Shown here one piece after another: positions 40,640 to 48,530 of a DNA stretch of 64,000 nt (position 1 is its first letter; each line of letters begins with the position of its first letter). The notes under the pieces are model-generated. The model was not told the DNA's origin, did no database searches, and was given only the letters and a program-made list of their open reading frames with translations. Source of the stretch: JASHPR01 sp963842355 (GTDB lineage Bacteria; Actinomycetota; Actinomycetes; Streptosporangiales; Streptosporangiaceae); assembly GCA_963842355.1 (NCBI GenBank), contig CAWJGC010000014.1:139584-203583 (forward strand), given 5' to 3'. The position numbers and the translations under genes were made by a program.

Positions 40640-40840
40640 CAGCTACGCCCGTGAGCACTGGTGGCCGGTCGCGCTGGCGATCGTGGTCGCCGCGGTCATG
40701 CACGTGGCGCTGCCCGCTTCGTCGCGGCCATCCTGGCCAGCGACAAGCTGTTCGTGAGCAACACCACCGGCCTGCTGGCGACCGGCGCGGCGATCTGGAC
40801 CGCCAACGTGATCGCGTTCGGGCTGTGGGCGCGCCGGGGA
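40640..40840 (+). pseudogene. Remnant of a multi-pass membrane protein (DUF1345-like)
   Basis: YAREHWWPVALAIVVAAVMH followed by VALP is the first helix, and LLATGAAIWTANVIAFGLWA a later helix, of a common actinobacterial integral membrane protein of unknown role. About 90 residues between them are missing and the end is absent. A frame shift separates the pieces. Confidence 0.6.
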
Positions 40841-40981
40841 CCATGTGCCATACAGAGCCCGCGATGCCGCGACGACGGACCTGCCCTGTCCCTTGCCGAT
40901 GAGCGCCGGGACAACCACCCCGGCGGCCAGGGCGACGGCTGCGTGAGCGACGTTCCTGGTCGCCTCGGCGGGCGTAGCCAT
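40840..40981 (-). pseudogene. Short N-terminal gene fragment, unknown
   Basis: From the ATG at 40981, MATPAEATRNVAHAAVALAA leads into GVVVPALIGKGQGRSVV and then joins antisense membrane-gene debris. A GAAGG site lies upstream. It looks like the start of a small membrane or secreted protein that was cut. I do not recognise the family. Confidence 0.35.
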
Positions 40982-41179
40982 CGGGCTGCCTTCTTTCCCC
41001 GGGTCCCGAGATGCTCCGGTCATTCCGTATCATCACGGGTCAGGGAGCGAGGAAATGCATCGTGCCCGGTCTAGGCCCACCGCTAAGGAAAGCGAGCAGG
41101 CGCACGTTCTCCGGCTCGACTTGCATCCAGTAGCTGCGGCAGACTGGTTGGGGAGACATCCTGGCCGAGCGGGGGTTAC

Positions 41180-42172
41180 ATGACTGGGGTTCGCGCTTGG
41201 GAATGCGACGAATGCCGGGTCCTGGTGAGAGCGGACGCGGTCGGCTGGATCATTTTGCACCAGGCCGGTGATGATCTTCACTTCTGCCCGGCTCATGCTG
41301 AGTCCCGGCAGCGGACTGGACGCTCTAGCGAGCCATCTGGGCGGCCGATCCCGGCGGGAGCTGCCATGCCGGGCACGCTCGCCTCTGCGGGCCAGCGCCC
41401 GTCAACCAGCAGACCCGGCGCCGCCAGCAATGCTGATGCGGTAACGGTCGTCCAGCTCAGCTTCTTCTGTGGCATGCAGGAGCCTGGCGGGCAAACACGC
41501 CTGATGGTCGAGCAGAAGGCCGCGACCATACCGCGAAGCGAAGCTGGCAGCCTTGTCACGCTTGGCGAGATGTCTCGTCAAGCGCATCAGAGCCATAAGG
41601 CATGGGATGATTTTGTCGATGCCACCGCAGAGTATGTCGCCACCAGGGTCGACAACTCTGCCTTCAATCCGGTGAAGGACTGCTGGGAAAGCCGGGATCC
41701 GCTGACCCCCATAGCGGTCAATGATGCGCTTGGCCGCTTCCAGGAATCGCTGCTGAACTTGGCAGGAAAACCGATTGAGTACGTTGCCGCGCAGGCTGGC
41801 GCGGGACCGTCAGGAGCCGCGATAGCAGCTGGGATAGGCGCGAACGACGTCCTCGCGCCGGTATCTGGTCTTATTCAGCGGATCTCCCTGGTGATCGATA
41901 CTGCCGGCATGGTGTTCGGTGCCGTCACAGGGATGTACCCGCTGGCTATTGCCTGCGCTCATCATCTAGCAGGCATCGCGTTTCATCAAGCCGTCTCCCG
42001 AGAGGTTACTAACGCAATCGATGGCCTTGTGCCTGTCAGGGGAATTAAACGAGAAGGACCCGCCGCACTGCCTGAATCGGCGCTGGCAAGCCGAGGTCAA
42101 CCTACTCGCCTCGACAGGACCAACCGGCCCCGTGGAGTTGACGGGCCTGGCGGAGGTTTTGGAGTACGCTAA
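41180..42172 (+). CDS. Hypothetical protein with N-terminal Cys motif and C-terminal hydrophobic region
   Basis: This 330-residue frame has lower GC at third positions than its neighbours, suggesting transfer. The first 40 residues (WECDECRVLVRADAVGWIIL, then HFCPAHAE) look like a small zinc-binding knuckle with CxxC and CxxH. A low-complexity linker follows. The middle, TLGEMSRQAHQSHKAWDDFV and onward, is helical. The region around residues 205-275 (GPSGAAIAAGIGANDVLAPV, then DTAGMVFGAVTGMYPLAIAC) is mildly hydrophobic. I do not recognise a family. The reading frame may include a fortuitous 5' part; an internal start near MVEQKAATIPRSEAG is possible. Confidence 0.5.
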   Translation: MTGVRAWECDECRVLVRADAVGWIILHQAGDDLHFCPAHAESRQRTGRSSEPSGRPIPAGAAMPGTLASAGQRPSTSRPGAASNADAVTVVQLSFFCGMQEPGGQTRLMVEQKAATIPRSEAGSLVTLGEMSRQAHQSHKAWDDFVDATAEYVATRVDNSAFNPVKDCWESRDPLTPIAVNDALGRFQESLLNLAGKPIEYVAAQAGAGPSGAAIAAGIGANDVLAPVSGLIQRISLVIDTAGMVFGAVTGMYPLAIACAHHLAGIAFHQAVSREVTNAIDGLVPVRGIKREGPAALPESALASRGQPTRLDRTNRPRGVDGPGGGFGVR

Positions 42173-42360
42173 TCCAGCACACTACGCATGTCGAACATTC
42201 GGCAACTAGCTGTGGTCGAATCAACTTGACCGCAATAGCACCTGGAAGTGTGCGCGCATTAGCTCCTTTGATACATGGCGCTGGCTATGCAGGATGGATA
42301 ATCAATCGCTGCCGACACTGTTGTACTGAAGCTGATGAGGATCTACCTCCTCGCGGCATG

Positions 42361-42382
42361 AGCGCGCGTCTGGACGCGCGCT
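42361..42382 (-). terminator. Hairpin after the aspartic-protease gene
   Basis: AGCGCGCGTC and its exact complement are separated by only 2 bases, 24 bases after the stop of the minus-strand protease-like gene. The AT-rich region beyond it also ends the convergent plus-strand gene, so it may serve both. Confidence 0.6.
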
Positions 42383-42406
42383 AGATTCGCCTGTTTAGCA
42401 CTGCCC

Positions 42407-42835
42407 TCATGGCTCGCGGAGCCGTTGCTCGGGCTCAATTTCGAGGTATTCCTCGTAGGCGTAGATTGTCACGACGAAGTGATGCAAGAAGCCCTCGAGC
42501 CCGGCTAGGCCGAATGGGTGGGGCCACGGATCGCAGAACCAGACTGGCGCATCCCAGGAGTATTCACCGGCGCCGTCGCTCACCGTGAGGCTGACACGGG
42601 CTAGCGTGCCGGCGGTCTTCAGTCCACCGATGAAGAATTCTTCGGTTAGGTCGCCGGACAGTTCGATCCCGGCGAGGGGGGCCAGTTCCGCACTCATCCG
42701 GGTTCGCAGTGCGCCTGTGTCGAGCAGGCATTCGATGGGCGCGGCCTCCAGGCCTTCCAGGGCAATGTCAACGACTGGTCGGGGTGTCAGCATGCCGCCG
42801 CTTGCCGCCGGAAGCGCCCGGAACGCGAATCTCAT
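42407..42835 (-). CDS. Retropepsin-like aspartic protease domain protein
   Basis: This 142-residue protein starts MRFAFRALPA and has the retropepsin-type active site in APIECLLDTGALRTRMSAEL (DTGA). EEFFIGGLKTAGTLARVSL is a following strand and flap region, and PHPFGLAGLEGFLHHFVVTI resembles the 'hillG.d.L' end of the fold. Soluble single-domain members are scattered in bacteria; their substrates are mostly unknown. Its ATG overlaps the stop of a small upstream gene (ATGA), now split by two insertion sequences. The pair were once co-translated. The insertion sequences probably cut this gene off from its native promoter. Confidence 0.8.
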   Translation of the reverse strand: MRFAFRALPAASGGMLTPRPVVDIALEGLEAAPIECLLDTGALRTRMSAELAPLAGIELSGDLTEEFFIGGLKTAGTLARVSLTVSDGAGEYSWDAPVWFCDPWPHPFGLAGLEGFLHHFVVTIYAYEEYLEIEPEQRLREP

Positions 42836-42908
42836 TGCGGAGCTGCGCCGGTGATGGCCTGCTCGGAGTCGAGGACGCGGAACATTGATTGGGCACGCTG
42901 GCGGTGCT
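42832..42908 (-). pseudogene. Split DUF5678-like gene, C-terminal piece
   Basis: Encodes KHRQRAQSMFRVLDSEQAIT then GAAPQ and stop, with the TGA overlapping the protease ATG. It is the 3' end of the gene whose first part is at 46246-46632 and whose middle is at 44541-44581. The frame is one base out after removal of the ISNCY-like element, so a small indel accompanied or followed insertion. Confidence 0.65.
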
Positions 42909-42910
42909 TA

Positions 42911-44540
42911 GCTACTTCGACCTGAAAAACCCGGGCGGCGGCGGATGACCGCTGGCGGTTCGCGCGGGAGGATGGCCTCGACCCCTTGTGCTGGAAGGGA
43001 TCGAGGCCATCATGTTTCGCACCTTAGGCGATGGGCCGTCTGCGTGGGAGTCGCGGTTACCGGCGGAGGTGCTGCGGCTGCCGGAGGAGCTGGCGCGGGT
43101 GGATGCGCTGCTGGATGACCCGGTGTTCTTCGCGCCGTTCGTGCCGTTCTTTCACCCGGTGCTCGGCCGGCCGTCGACGCCGGCGGAGTGGTATCTGCGG
43201 CTGATGTTCTTGAAGTTCCGCTACCGGCTGGGCTATGAGAGCCTGTGCGCTGAGGTCAGTGACTCGATCAGCTGGCGGCGGTTTTGCCGGATCCCGCTCG
43301 ATGGGCGGGTGCCGCATCCGACGACGCTGATGAAGCTGACCTCCCGGTGCGGCAGCGCGGCGGTGGATGGGCTGAACGAGGCGCTGTGGGCCAGGGCGGC
43401 CGGGCAGAAGCTGCTGCGCGTTTCCCGGTTGCGCGCGGACACGACGGTGGTGCCGGCGAATGTGGCGTACCCCACCGATTCGGGGCTGCTGGCCAGGGCC
43501 GTCCGCCGGATCGCGGTGACCGGGCGGCGGATCCAGGCCGCCGGCGGGGCGAGGCGGACCAGGGTGCGCGACCGCAGCCGCGCGGCCGGGCGGCGGGCGC
43601 ACGCGATCGCCGCGAAGCTGCGGTCACGGGCCGCGCAGGCCCGGGGCGAGAAGCAGGCCGTGGTGGCGCGGGTGACCGGGGAGCTGGCCGGCCTGGCCGA
43701 GCGCGCCGCCGCCGACGCGCAGCGGCTGCTGGCCAACGCCCGCCGGACGCTGCGCCGCGCGCAGGCGAAGGCGGCGGCCCTGGCCGCCACGGGGCTCACC
43801 GACGCCGCCGCCGGGCGGCGGCGTGGCCGGCTGCGCCGGGCGGTCAGCGACCTGGCCGGCCTGCTGGAGGTGACCAGGACGGTCGCGGCGCAGGCCCGGC
43901 AGCGGCTGGCCGGGGACATGCCAGACGGGGCGACCCGGCGGGTCAGCCTGCACGAGCCGGATGCTCGCCCGATCGCCAAGGGCAGGCTCGGCAAGCCTGT
44001 TGAGTTCGGGTACAAGGCCCAGGTCACCGACAACGACGACGGGGTCGTCGCCGATTACCGCCTGGAGCAGGGCAACCCGGCCGACGGCCCGCAGCTCGCC
44101 CCGGCCGTGGAACGGGTGATCAAGCGGACCGGGAAGAAACCCGCAACCGTCACCGCCGACCGCAGCTACGGCGAGCAGTCCATCGAAAATGACCTGCGCG
44201 GGCTCGGCGTCCGCCACGTGGTCATCCCGCGCAAGGGCAAACCCGGCAAGGCCCGCCAGGCCGCCGAGCGGCGGCCTGCGTTCCGGCGGGCCGTCAAGTG
44301 GCGGACCGGCAGCGAAGGCCGGATCAGCACCCTCAAACGGGGCTATGGGTGGGATCGCACCCGCCTGGACGGCACCGAAGGAGCCCGGACCTGGACCGGC
44401 TACGGGGTCCTGGCCCACAACCTGGTCAAGATCAGCACCCTGGCCGCCTGACCAGCCGGCAGCCCGGCCACCGGCAGCAGCTGGCCAGTCCGCGCCAGCA
44501 CCCCTCCACCGGCACAGTCACTTTTTCAGGTCGAAGTAGC
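42911..44540. mobile_element. ISNCY/IS1182-like insertion sequence, about 1630 bp
   Basis: Perfect 19-bp terminal inverted repeats, GCTACTTCGACCTGAAAAA at 42911-42929 and its complement at 44522-44540, flanked by TA on both sides (42909-42910 and 44541-44542). One transposase gene on the plus strand. It is inserted in the DUF5678-like gene. Confidence 0.88.
43012..44451 (+). CDS. ISNCY/IS1182-type DDE transposase
   Basis: I start at the ATG at 43012 (MFRTLGDGPSAWESRLPAEV); an upstream GTG adds 8 residues. The N-terminal DUF772 domain is clear (TPAEWYLRLMFLKFRYRLGY, then ESLCAEVSDSISWRRFCRI). The first catalytic Asp lies in RLRADTTVVPANV. A long Arg/Ala-rich helical insert (about residues 175-310) follows, then KGRLGKPVEFGYKAQVTDN, the second Asp in VTADRSYGEQ and the Glu in KWRTGSEGRISTLKRGYGWD. 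The length of about 479 residues is normal for this group. The copy is complete within intact inverted repeats, so it may be active. Confidence 0.9.
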   Translation: MFRTLGDGPSAWESRLPAEVLRLPEELARVDALLDDPVFFAPFVPFFHPVLGRPSTPAEWYLRLMFLKFRYRLGYESLCAEVSDSISWRRFCRIPLDGRVPHPTTLMKLTSRCGSAAVDGLNEALWARAAGQKLLRVSRLRADTTVVPANVAYPTDSGLLARAVRRIAVTGRRIQAAGGARRTRVRDRSRAAGRRAHAIAAKLRSRAAQARGEKQAVVARVTGELAGLAERAAADAQRLLANARRTLRRAQAKAAALAATGLTDAAAGRRRGRLRRAVSDLAGLLEVTRTVAAQARQRLAGDMPDGATRRVSLHEPDARPIAKGRLGKPVEFGYKAQVTDNDDGVVADYRLEQGNPADGPQLAPAVERVIKRTGKKPATVTADRSYGEQSIENDLRGLGVRHVVIPRKGKPGKARQAAERRPAFRRAVKWRTGSEGRISTLKRGYGWDRTRLDGTEGARTWTGYGVLAHNLVKISTLAA

Positions 44541-44581
44541 TAGCCAGGCCACGACCTCTTTAGGTGAGGGAGCGGCAACTA
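44541..44581 (-). pseudogene. Split DUF5678-like gene, middle piece of 13 codons
   Basis: Between the two insertion sequences the minus strand reads LVAAPSPKEVVAWL. Joined to the first piece across the IS630 element (one TA removed) it gives WVAVRGDEVLVAAPSPKEVV in frame, a convincing DUF5678-type strand-helix. Confidence 0.75.
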
Positions 44582-44634
44582 GTGCAGCGCCGCATTAATC
44601 CTTGACGGGGTTTCGTCCGGCGCTTTGGTGCTGG

Positions 44635-45768
44635 TCATGCGGCTCTGGGGAGTTCGCTGACCGGTGCAGGGCGTTGCCCAGGGGCCGTGGAGTTGGGGTG
44701 CCTGGCGTGGCGGGCGTGATCGGCGCGGGCGTCGTAGGTCCAGGTATAGGGGTGGGCAGTGCGGTTGTAGCGGACGGTGAAGCTGGTGATCTTTTCGGCG
44801 AGGTCGGCGCGGGAGGTGAACTCGCCGCGGCGCAGCAGGCCGCGGGTCAGCACGGAGAACCACAGTTCGGCCATGTCCAGCCAGGAGGCGTGTTTCGGTG
44901 TGTAGGTGACCTTGATCCGCGGGTGGGTGGCGATCCAGGCCCGGGTCGCGCGGGAGGTGTGGGATGAGCCGTTGTCCATGACCAGGTGGATGCTCAGCCG
45001 CGGGTCGGTGCACTGATCGAGGCGGTGCAGGAAGCCGGTGAAGGTGACTGAGTCGTTGCGCGCGATCGGCTCTGCGACAACTTGCCCGGTGGCGACCTGC
45101 AGCGCGGCGATGACGGAGACGGTGCCGTGGCGGACGTATTCGAACTCACGGCGGGCCAGCCGGCCAGGCCGGGGTGGCTGCAGGGGGTATCTGCGGCACT
45201 TGGCCTGGATGCCGGTCTTCTCGTCGATGCAGATCACCACGGTATCTGGCGGCGGGCGCAGGTAGATATCGCAGACAGCGGCGGCCTGGGCCCAGAACTG
45301 CTCGTCATCGCGGCGGTTCAGCCAGCCCCGGACCCGGTGCGGCGCCAGGTCCAGCCCGGCCAGGATCCGCCCGACCTGGGAAACCGAGATGCCCGTGCCG
45401 GCCAGGCTCGCGGCGATCATGCCATGCGTCCACGCCGGCTCGCCGCCCGGTGGCGCGGAGGTGGCGGTGGCCACGACCGCCAGCCGCACATCTGGCCCGT
45501 ACACCTGCGGCCGCCCGCTGCGTGGCCGGTCACGCAGAGCGGGTATGCCGCCGCGGGCGAACCGGCGCCGCCAGATCCGCGCTGTGGTCACCGAGCAGCC
45601 CAGCTCAGCGGCAATCTGAGCGTTCGCCCGGCCCTGGCCTGCCAGCAGCGCGATCCGGGCCCGGCGCACCAGCGCCTGCGGCGAGGACGGCCGGCGCACC
45701 ATCGCCTCCAGCTTCGCCTTGCGCCGCGACCCTAAAACCACGATGTCCTGGCTGGCGGCACGCACCAT
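44635..45768 (-). CDS. IS630-family transposase
   Basis: The ATG at 45768 follows GGAGGTG by 5 bases. The 377-residue protein has an N-terminal helix-turn-helix (GRANAQIAAELGCSVTTARI, then WRRRFARGGIPALRDRPRSG), a linker with the usual RSGRP, and the DDE catalytic domain: VVICIDEKTGIQA (Asp), SIHLVMDNGSSHTS (Asp) and HASWLDMAELWFSVLTRGLL (Glu). This corresponds to the Tc1/mariner-type D-D-E of IS630. It appears complete. It is transcribed away from the passenger gene, and the two starts are about 95 bases apart, so they share a promoter region. Confidence 0.93.
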   Translation of the reverse strand: MVRAASQDIVVLGSRRKAKLEAMVRRPSSPQALVRRARIALLAGQGRANAQIAAELGCSVTTARIWRRRFARGGIPALRDRPRSGRPQVYGPDVRLAVVATATSAPPGGEPAWTHGMIAASLAGTGISVSQVGRILAGLDLAPHRVRGWLNRRDDEQFWAQAAAVCDIYLRPPPDTVVICIDEKTGIQAKCRRYPLQPPRPGRLARREFEYVRHGTVSVIAALQVATGQVVAEPIARNDSVTFTGFLHRLDQCTDPRLSIHLVMDNGSSHTSRATRAWIATHPRIKVTYTPKHASWLDMAELWFSVLTRGLLRRGEFTSRADLAEKITSFTVRYNRTAHPYTWTYDARADHARHARHPNSTAPGQRPAPVSELPRAA

Positions 45769-45863
45769 GCCCCACCTCCGGGTGATCAGTGATGATCGCC
45801 CGAGAATGCCCGGCAAACGGCCACGCCTGGCGGCGGCGCGCCGCACCCGGCGACAATAACCCC

Positions 45864-46208
45864 ATGCCCGTGCCCGCCCGGCGCCTCAAGGACCTCATCG
45901 AAGGAACCGTCGACCATCACGCCTCCCAGCGCTGGCCGGCGCTGGAAGAAGTCACCATCACCTGGCGCGGCTCCTACGGCTACCTGACCGGCTACCTCAG
46001 CGACAACGACGACGACGACACCATCAAGCTCTGCCGCATCCAGTACCTTGGCGACCCCGACGACTGGGCGTTCGCGATCTGGCAGGCCAGCAGCGACAGC
46101 TATACCGAAGCAGTCCTTCTTGACGGGCAGTTCACCGGCCACCCCAACCTGGCCCTGGACACCGCCTGCACCCTCTACCTCGCAGACGTCACCGACCACA
46201 CCCAGTAG
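45864..46208 (+). CDS. Passenger gene inside the IS630 element, unknown
   Basis: The ATG at 45864 gives a 114-residue acidic protein: MPVPARRLKDLIEGTVDHHA, WPALEEVTITWRGSYGYLTG, YLSDNDDDDTIKLCRIQYLG, WAFAIWQASSDSYTEAVLLD and LALDTACTLYLADVTD. It looks like a compact alpha/beta domain, without membrane segments or known catalytic motifs. It ends a few bases before the right inverted repeat and starts divergently from the transposase, so it moves with the IS. Standard IS630 elements have only the transposase. It could be an accessory or regulatory protein of transposition, or captured host DNA. I do not recognise the family. Confidence 0.65.
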   Translation: MPVPARRLKDLIEGTVDHHASQRWPALEEVTITWRGSYGYLTGYLSDNDDDDTIKLCRIQYLGDPDDWAFAIWQASSDSYTEAVLLDGQFTGHPNLALDTACTLYLADVTDHTQ

Positions 46209-46245
46209 CGGGATAAACCCCTCAAGGACTTACGCGGTGCTGCAC

Positions 46246-46632
46246 TAGTACCTCATCACCGCGTACCGCCACCCACAAGCCGATGAAAGGGCGTAGTGCC
46301 TCGACCAGGGGTTCCGGACGCCTGGCGGTGCCCGAAGCCACCGGCCTTCGAGGTGCGGCGGCCGGCGAGATCGCCGGGGTGTGGCCACGGGAGCTTGCCG
46401 CCCGTCCGGCTGTAAAGCCAAGACGGGTCAGCGTGCGGCGCGCCTGATGGGTGGTGAAGTCGGCCCGGTCGAGCCCCGTGACCAGGGCCAGGACCTGCTT
46501 AGGCGGCCAGCGCCGGCCGTTGATGACCACGAAGTGCTCCTGGATCGGTTCGGGCAGTGCTCCTTGGAGGGCTGCTTCGACGCTGTGGGGGTCCAGGCTG
46601 TACTGGTGGCCCGAGACCGTCATCGTCGGCAT
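46246..46632 (-). pseudogene. Split DUF5678-like gene, N-terminal piece
   Basis: From the ATG at 46632: MPTMTVSGHQYSLDPHSVEA, then EHFVVINGRRWPPKQVLALV (the restriction-type 'INGRRWPPKQ' segment common in small actinobacterial proteins), a Pro/Ala linker, and IGLWVAVRGDEVLV where IS630 enters and adds a premature end. The remainder is at 44541-44581 and 42832-42908. Function of the intact gene is unknown; it was co-translated with the aspartic-protease gene. Confidence 0.78.
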
Positions 46633-47055
46633 GGACGTCTCCGATCGATATTCTCCGTATAGTATTCTCTGGTTCGTCTCTACTGTAAGCGGCTTGCCGG
46701 GTCCAGGCAACCCCTCGGTTCCACCGGCGGCAGCGAGAACTCCGTTGCCGGTCCTCCCCGGACCGCGCAATCCAGATTGTGGCGCGCGCCGACAGTCGGC
46801 ATGGCCAACCCCTGCCCTGTGCGGCAACGCCGCCATGCCCCGCAGGTACATCGGCCGACGTGCCTGACATCGCCCTGTTCGCCGGCCACGGGCCGCTCAG
46901 CGGCAGATGAGTGCGTCAGCCGAGCGCGGGTGCGATGGACTCAAAGCCGGCGGCCGTGGATGCTGGCTCTTGTGGACAGGAGCCCCAGCGGTGATGGCGA
47001 CGGTCCCCCCGCCGTTCCAGCTGTGTACCGCGGAACAGAGGGAAGGCCCGGGCCG
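46633..47055. other. Intergenic region, no supported gene
   Basis: Open frames here are Pro/Arg/Cys-rich and unlike proteins. An AT-richer patch at 46640-46690 (GATATTCTCCGTATAGTATT) is probably the promoter of the split minus-strand gene. The 15-bp sequence TCAGCGGCAGATGAG at 46897-46911 recurs at 47377-47391. Confidence 0.4.
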
Positions 47056-47391
47056 GTGTTGTTCACCCTCGACGTCGATGGCGAACGGTTCGCCATTCGC
47101 CGAGCTGGAGACGGCGGCACCGCCTACGACTGGCTGAGCGGGCCTAACAAGGGCTACGGATTCGGGTCGAGCGAGACACCGAATCGGTCGGTGGAGGAGC
47201 ACCGGGTGAGCATCCGCGCCTTCCTCGCCATGATCGATCCCAATACGGGCTACATCGGGGACGACTGAGGGGAGCGTGTAATCCGCCCGAGCCTTTACCA
47301 GGCACAGACATCGGCATGAGCGCGTCGTCGAACTGGCACTACCGCTCGGTCGTGGCCGGTGCCTAACGCCGCTCGGTCAGCGGCAGATGAG
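46897..47391. repeat. 15-bp direct repeat flanking a small gene
   Basis: TCAGCGGCAGATGAG occurs at 46897-46911 and 47377-47391, bracketing the small plus-strand gene at 47056-47268. Read on the minus strand both copies give LICR and stop, so they may be two decayed copies of one gene end instead of a recombination repeat. Confidence 0.4.
47056..47268 (+). CDS. Small conserved hypothetical protein
   Basis: The GTG at 47056 (GGAAGG 10 bases before) gives 70 residues: VLFTLDVDGERFAIRRAGDG, GTAYDWLSGPNKGYGFGSSE, and EEHRVSIRAFLAMIDPNTGY ending IGDD. I recognise this as a type of short protein widespread in actinomycetes, with a beta-hairpin start, a DWLSGPN..GYGF core and an HR.SIR.FLA.IDP.TGYI helix. 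No function is known to me. A longer upstream frame exists but its sequence is not protein-like. No operon partner is evident. Confidence 0.65.
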   Translation: MLFTLDVDGERFAIRRAGDGGTAYDWLSGPNKGYGFGSSETPNRSVEEHRVSIRAFLAMIDPNTGYIGDD

Positions 47392-47813
47392 GAAGTCTTC
47401 GGTGCGGTCGGCAACGCATAAATATACAGCGCGTCGGCCCGCGCAGTGACCCTTAAATGGGCTCGCCCGGCTGGCCTAACGATAGGAGAGTCGGCGTGAT
47501 AACCGCGCACCGACCCGCCGTTCTGTACCCTGAGATGGTTTGTTGGCCTGGGCTCTCGCGGTGCATCAGATGGATCGTTCGGAGCGGGCTTGCGGGCTGC
47601 TGCGACGGGCTGGGCTTCACGATCAGGCTTCATTTTCTGGGCATGGCCCACACAGAGCGGGGGCCGCTCCAGACCGTGGTCACCACCATGCCTTACGTGC
47701 GCGGCGCCTGTCCTTTGGCGCGGCGGTCCTTGCGAGGTACTGGCCAGCACCCGCGACCGGTCGAGGCGGACCCGCCGGGCGCGTGAGCCTGGCGGGCCGC
47801 TTGGCTGCCGGTT
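47269..47813. other. Intergenic region, no supported gene
   Basis: I see only short frames of atypical composition in all six readings. It may contain decayed coding DNA, but nothing I can identify. An AT-rich spot (47418-47426) is unusual for the area. Confidence 0.35.
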
Positions 47814-48307
47814 TCACATGCTGGCGGGCAGCGTAGCGTTCTGCGGGCGTGGCGCTTGCCTTTGGCCGCGGTGGTGGCGCCTGAGCCATGGCCTCACGGC
47901 GGCTGCGCACGCGGGGCTGATGAACACGGCGGCGTAGATGAGGTATATCCACGGGGCCTGTCCGATATAGAAGTCGTGTGCCGACATGGACTCGGGGCTC
48001 CTGATGGCCACGCTATCGAGGAAGTCGGCAGGCACCGCCAATGCCAGCCACAGCGCGCCGAGCTTGAGTGGCTCCCAGCTCCACGGGCGCACCGTGTCGC
48101 GCCGTTGCCCGAAGTAGGCCAGGCCCCATGCTGTCCAGATCAGCAGGTTCGCCAGCGGCAGGAACCACTCCTCCAGAAGATAGGAAGGGTCTTTCACGGG
48201 CTGGCATATGATCCGGTGTGCTGGAGGGCTGCGATCAGGAAGAAGAGGCCGATCCCGGCGGCCGTGATGCAGAGGTAGGCAATGACCCCGATGATCAGTG
48301 CTCGCTT
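47814..48307 (-). pseudogene. Small multi-pass membrane protein, frameshifted
   Basis: One frame after a stop encodes ALIIGVIAYLCITAAGIGLF as a first membrane helix. A second frame continues with EEWFLPLANLLIWTAWGLAY, WEPLKLGALWLALAVPADFL and WIYLIYAAVFISPACAAAV as later helices. The frame shift lies near 48195-48230 and no proper start codon is left. Four predicted helices and short loops suggest a small membrane protein of unknown role. Confidence 0.6.
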
Positions 48308-48530
48308 CTAGCGTAGTGCTGATGGTCTTCCGGCTTTTGAGTGCCTTCGCCCTCTTCATCTTGCTGCCGTCACCCTGGCTCTTGGCGGTGGCGGGCTGTC
48401 GGCCGGGTGTTCCTGCTGGGTGCTGTGCTGACTTCATAGCTCGCGTCGGCGCCGGGCGCCGTCAGCACGCCGGCCAGGAGGCCATTTGCGGCCCGTCTAT
48501 GGTCGGCCGCAGGGCCGGCTTTGGTAGGGG

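Larger units (their letters stand above)
44582..46245. mobile_element. IS630-family element with a passenger gene, 1664 bp
   Basis: Ends GTGCAGCGCCGC at left and the complement of GCGGTGCTGCAC at right form imperfect inverted repeats of about 32 bp, flanked by the TA duplication typical of IS630 (44580-44581 and 46246-46247). Contains a transposase on the minus strand and a second, divergent gene on the plus strand reaching almost to the right repeat. Confidence 0.88.

Noticed and set aside
46777..47055. N-terminal extension of the small gene at 47056
   Set aside because: Residues are Pro/Arg/Cys-rich and unlike a protein; a ribosome site precedes the GTG at 47056.
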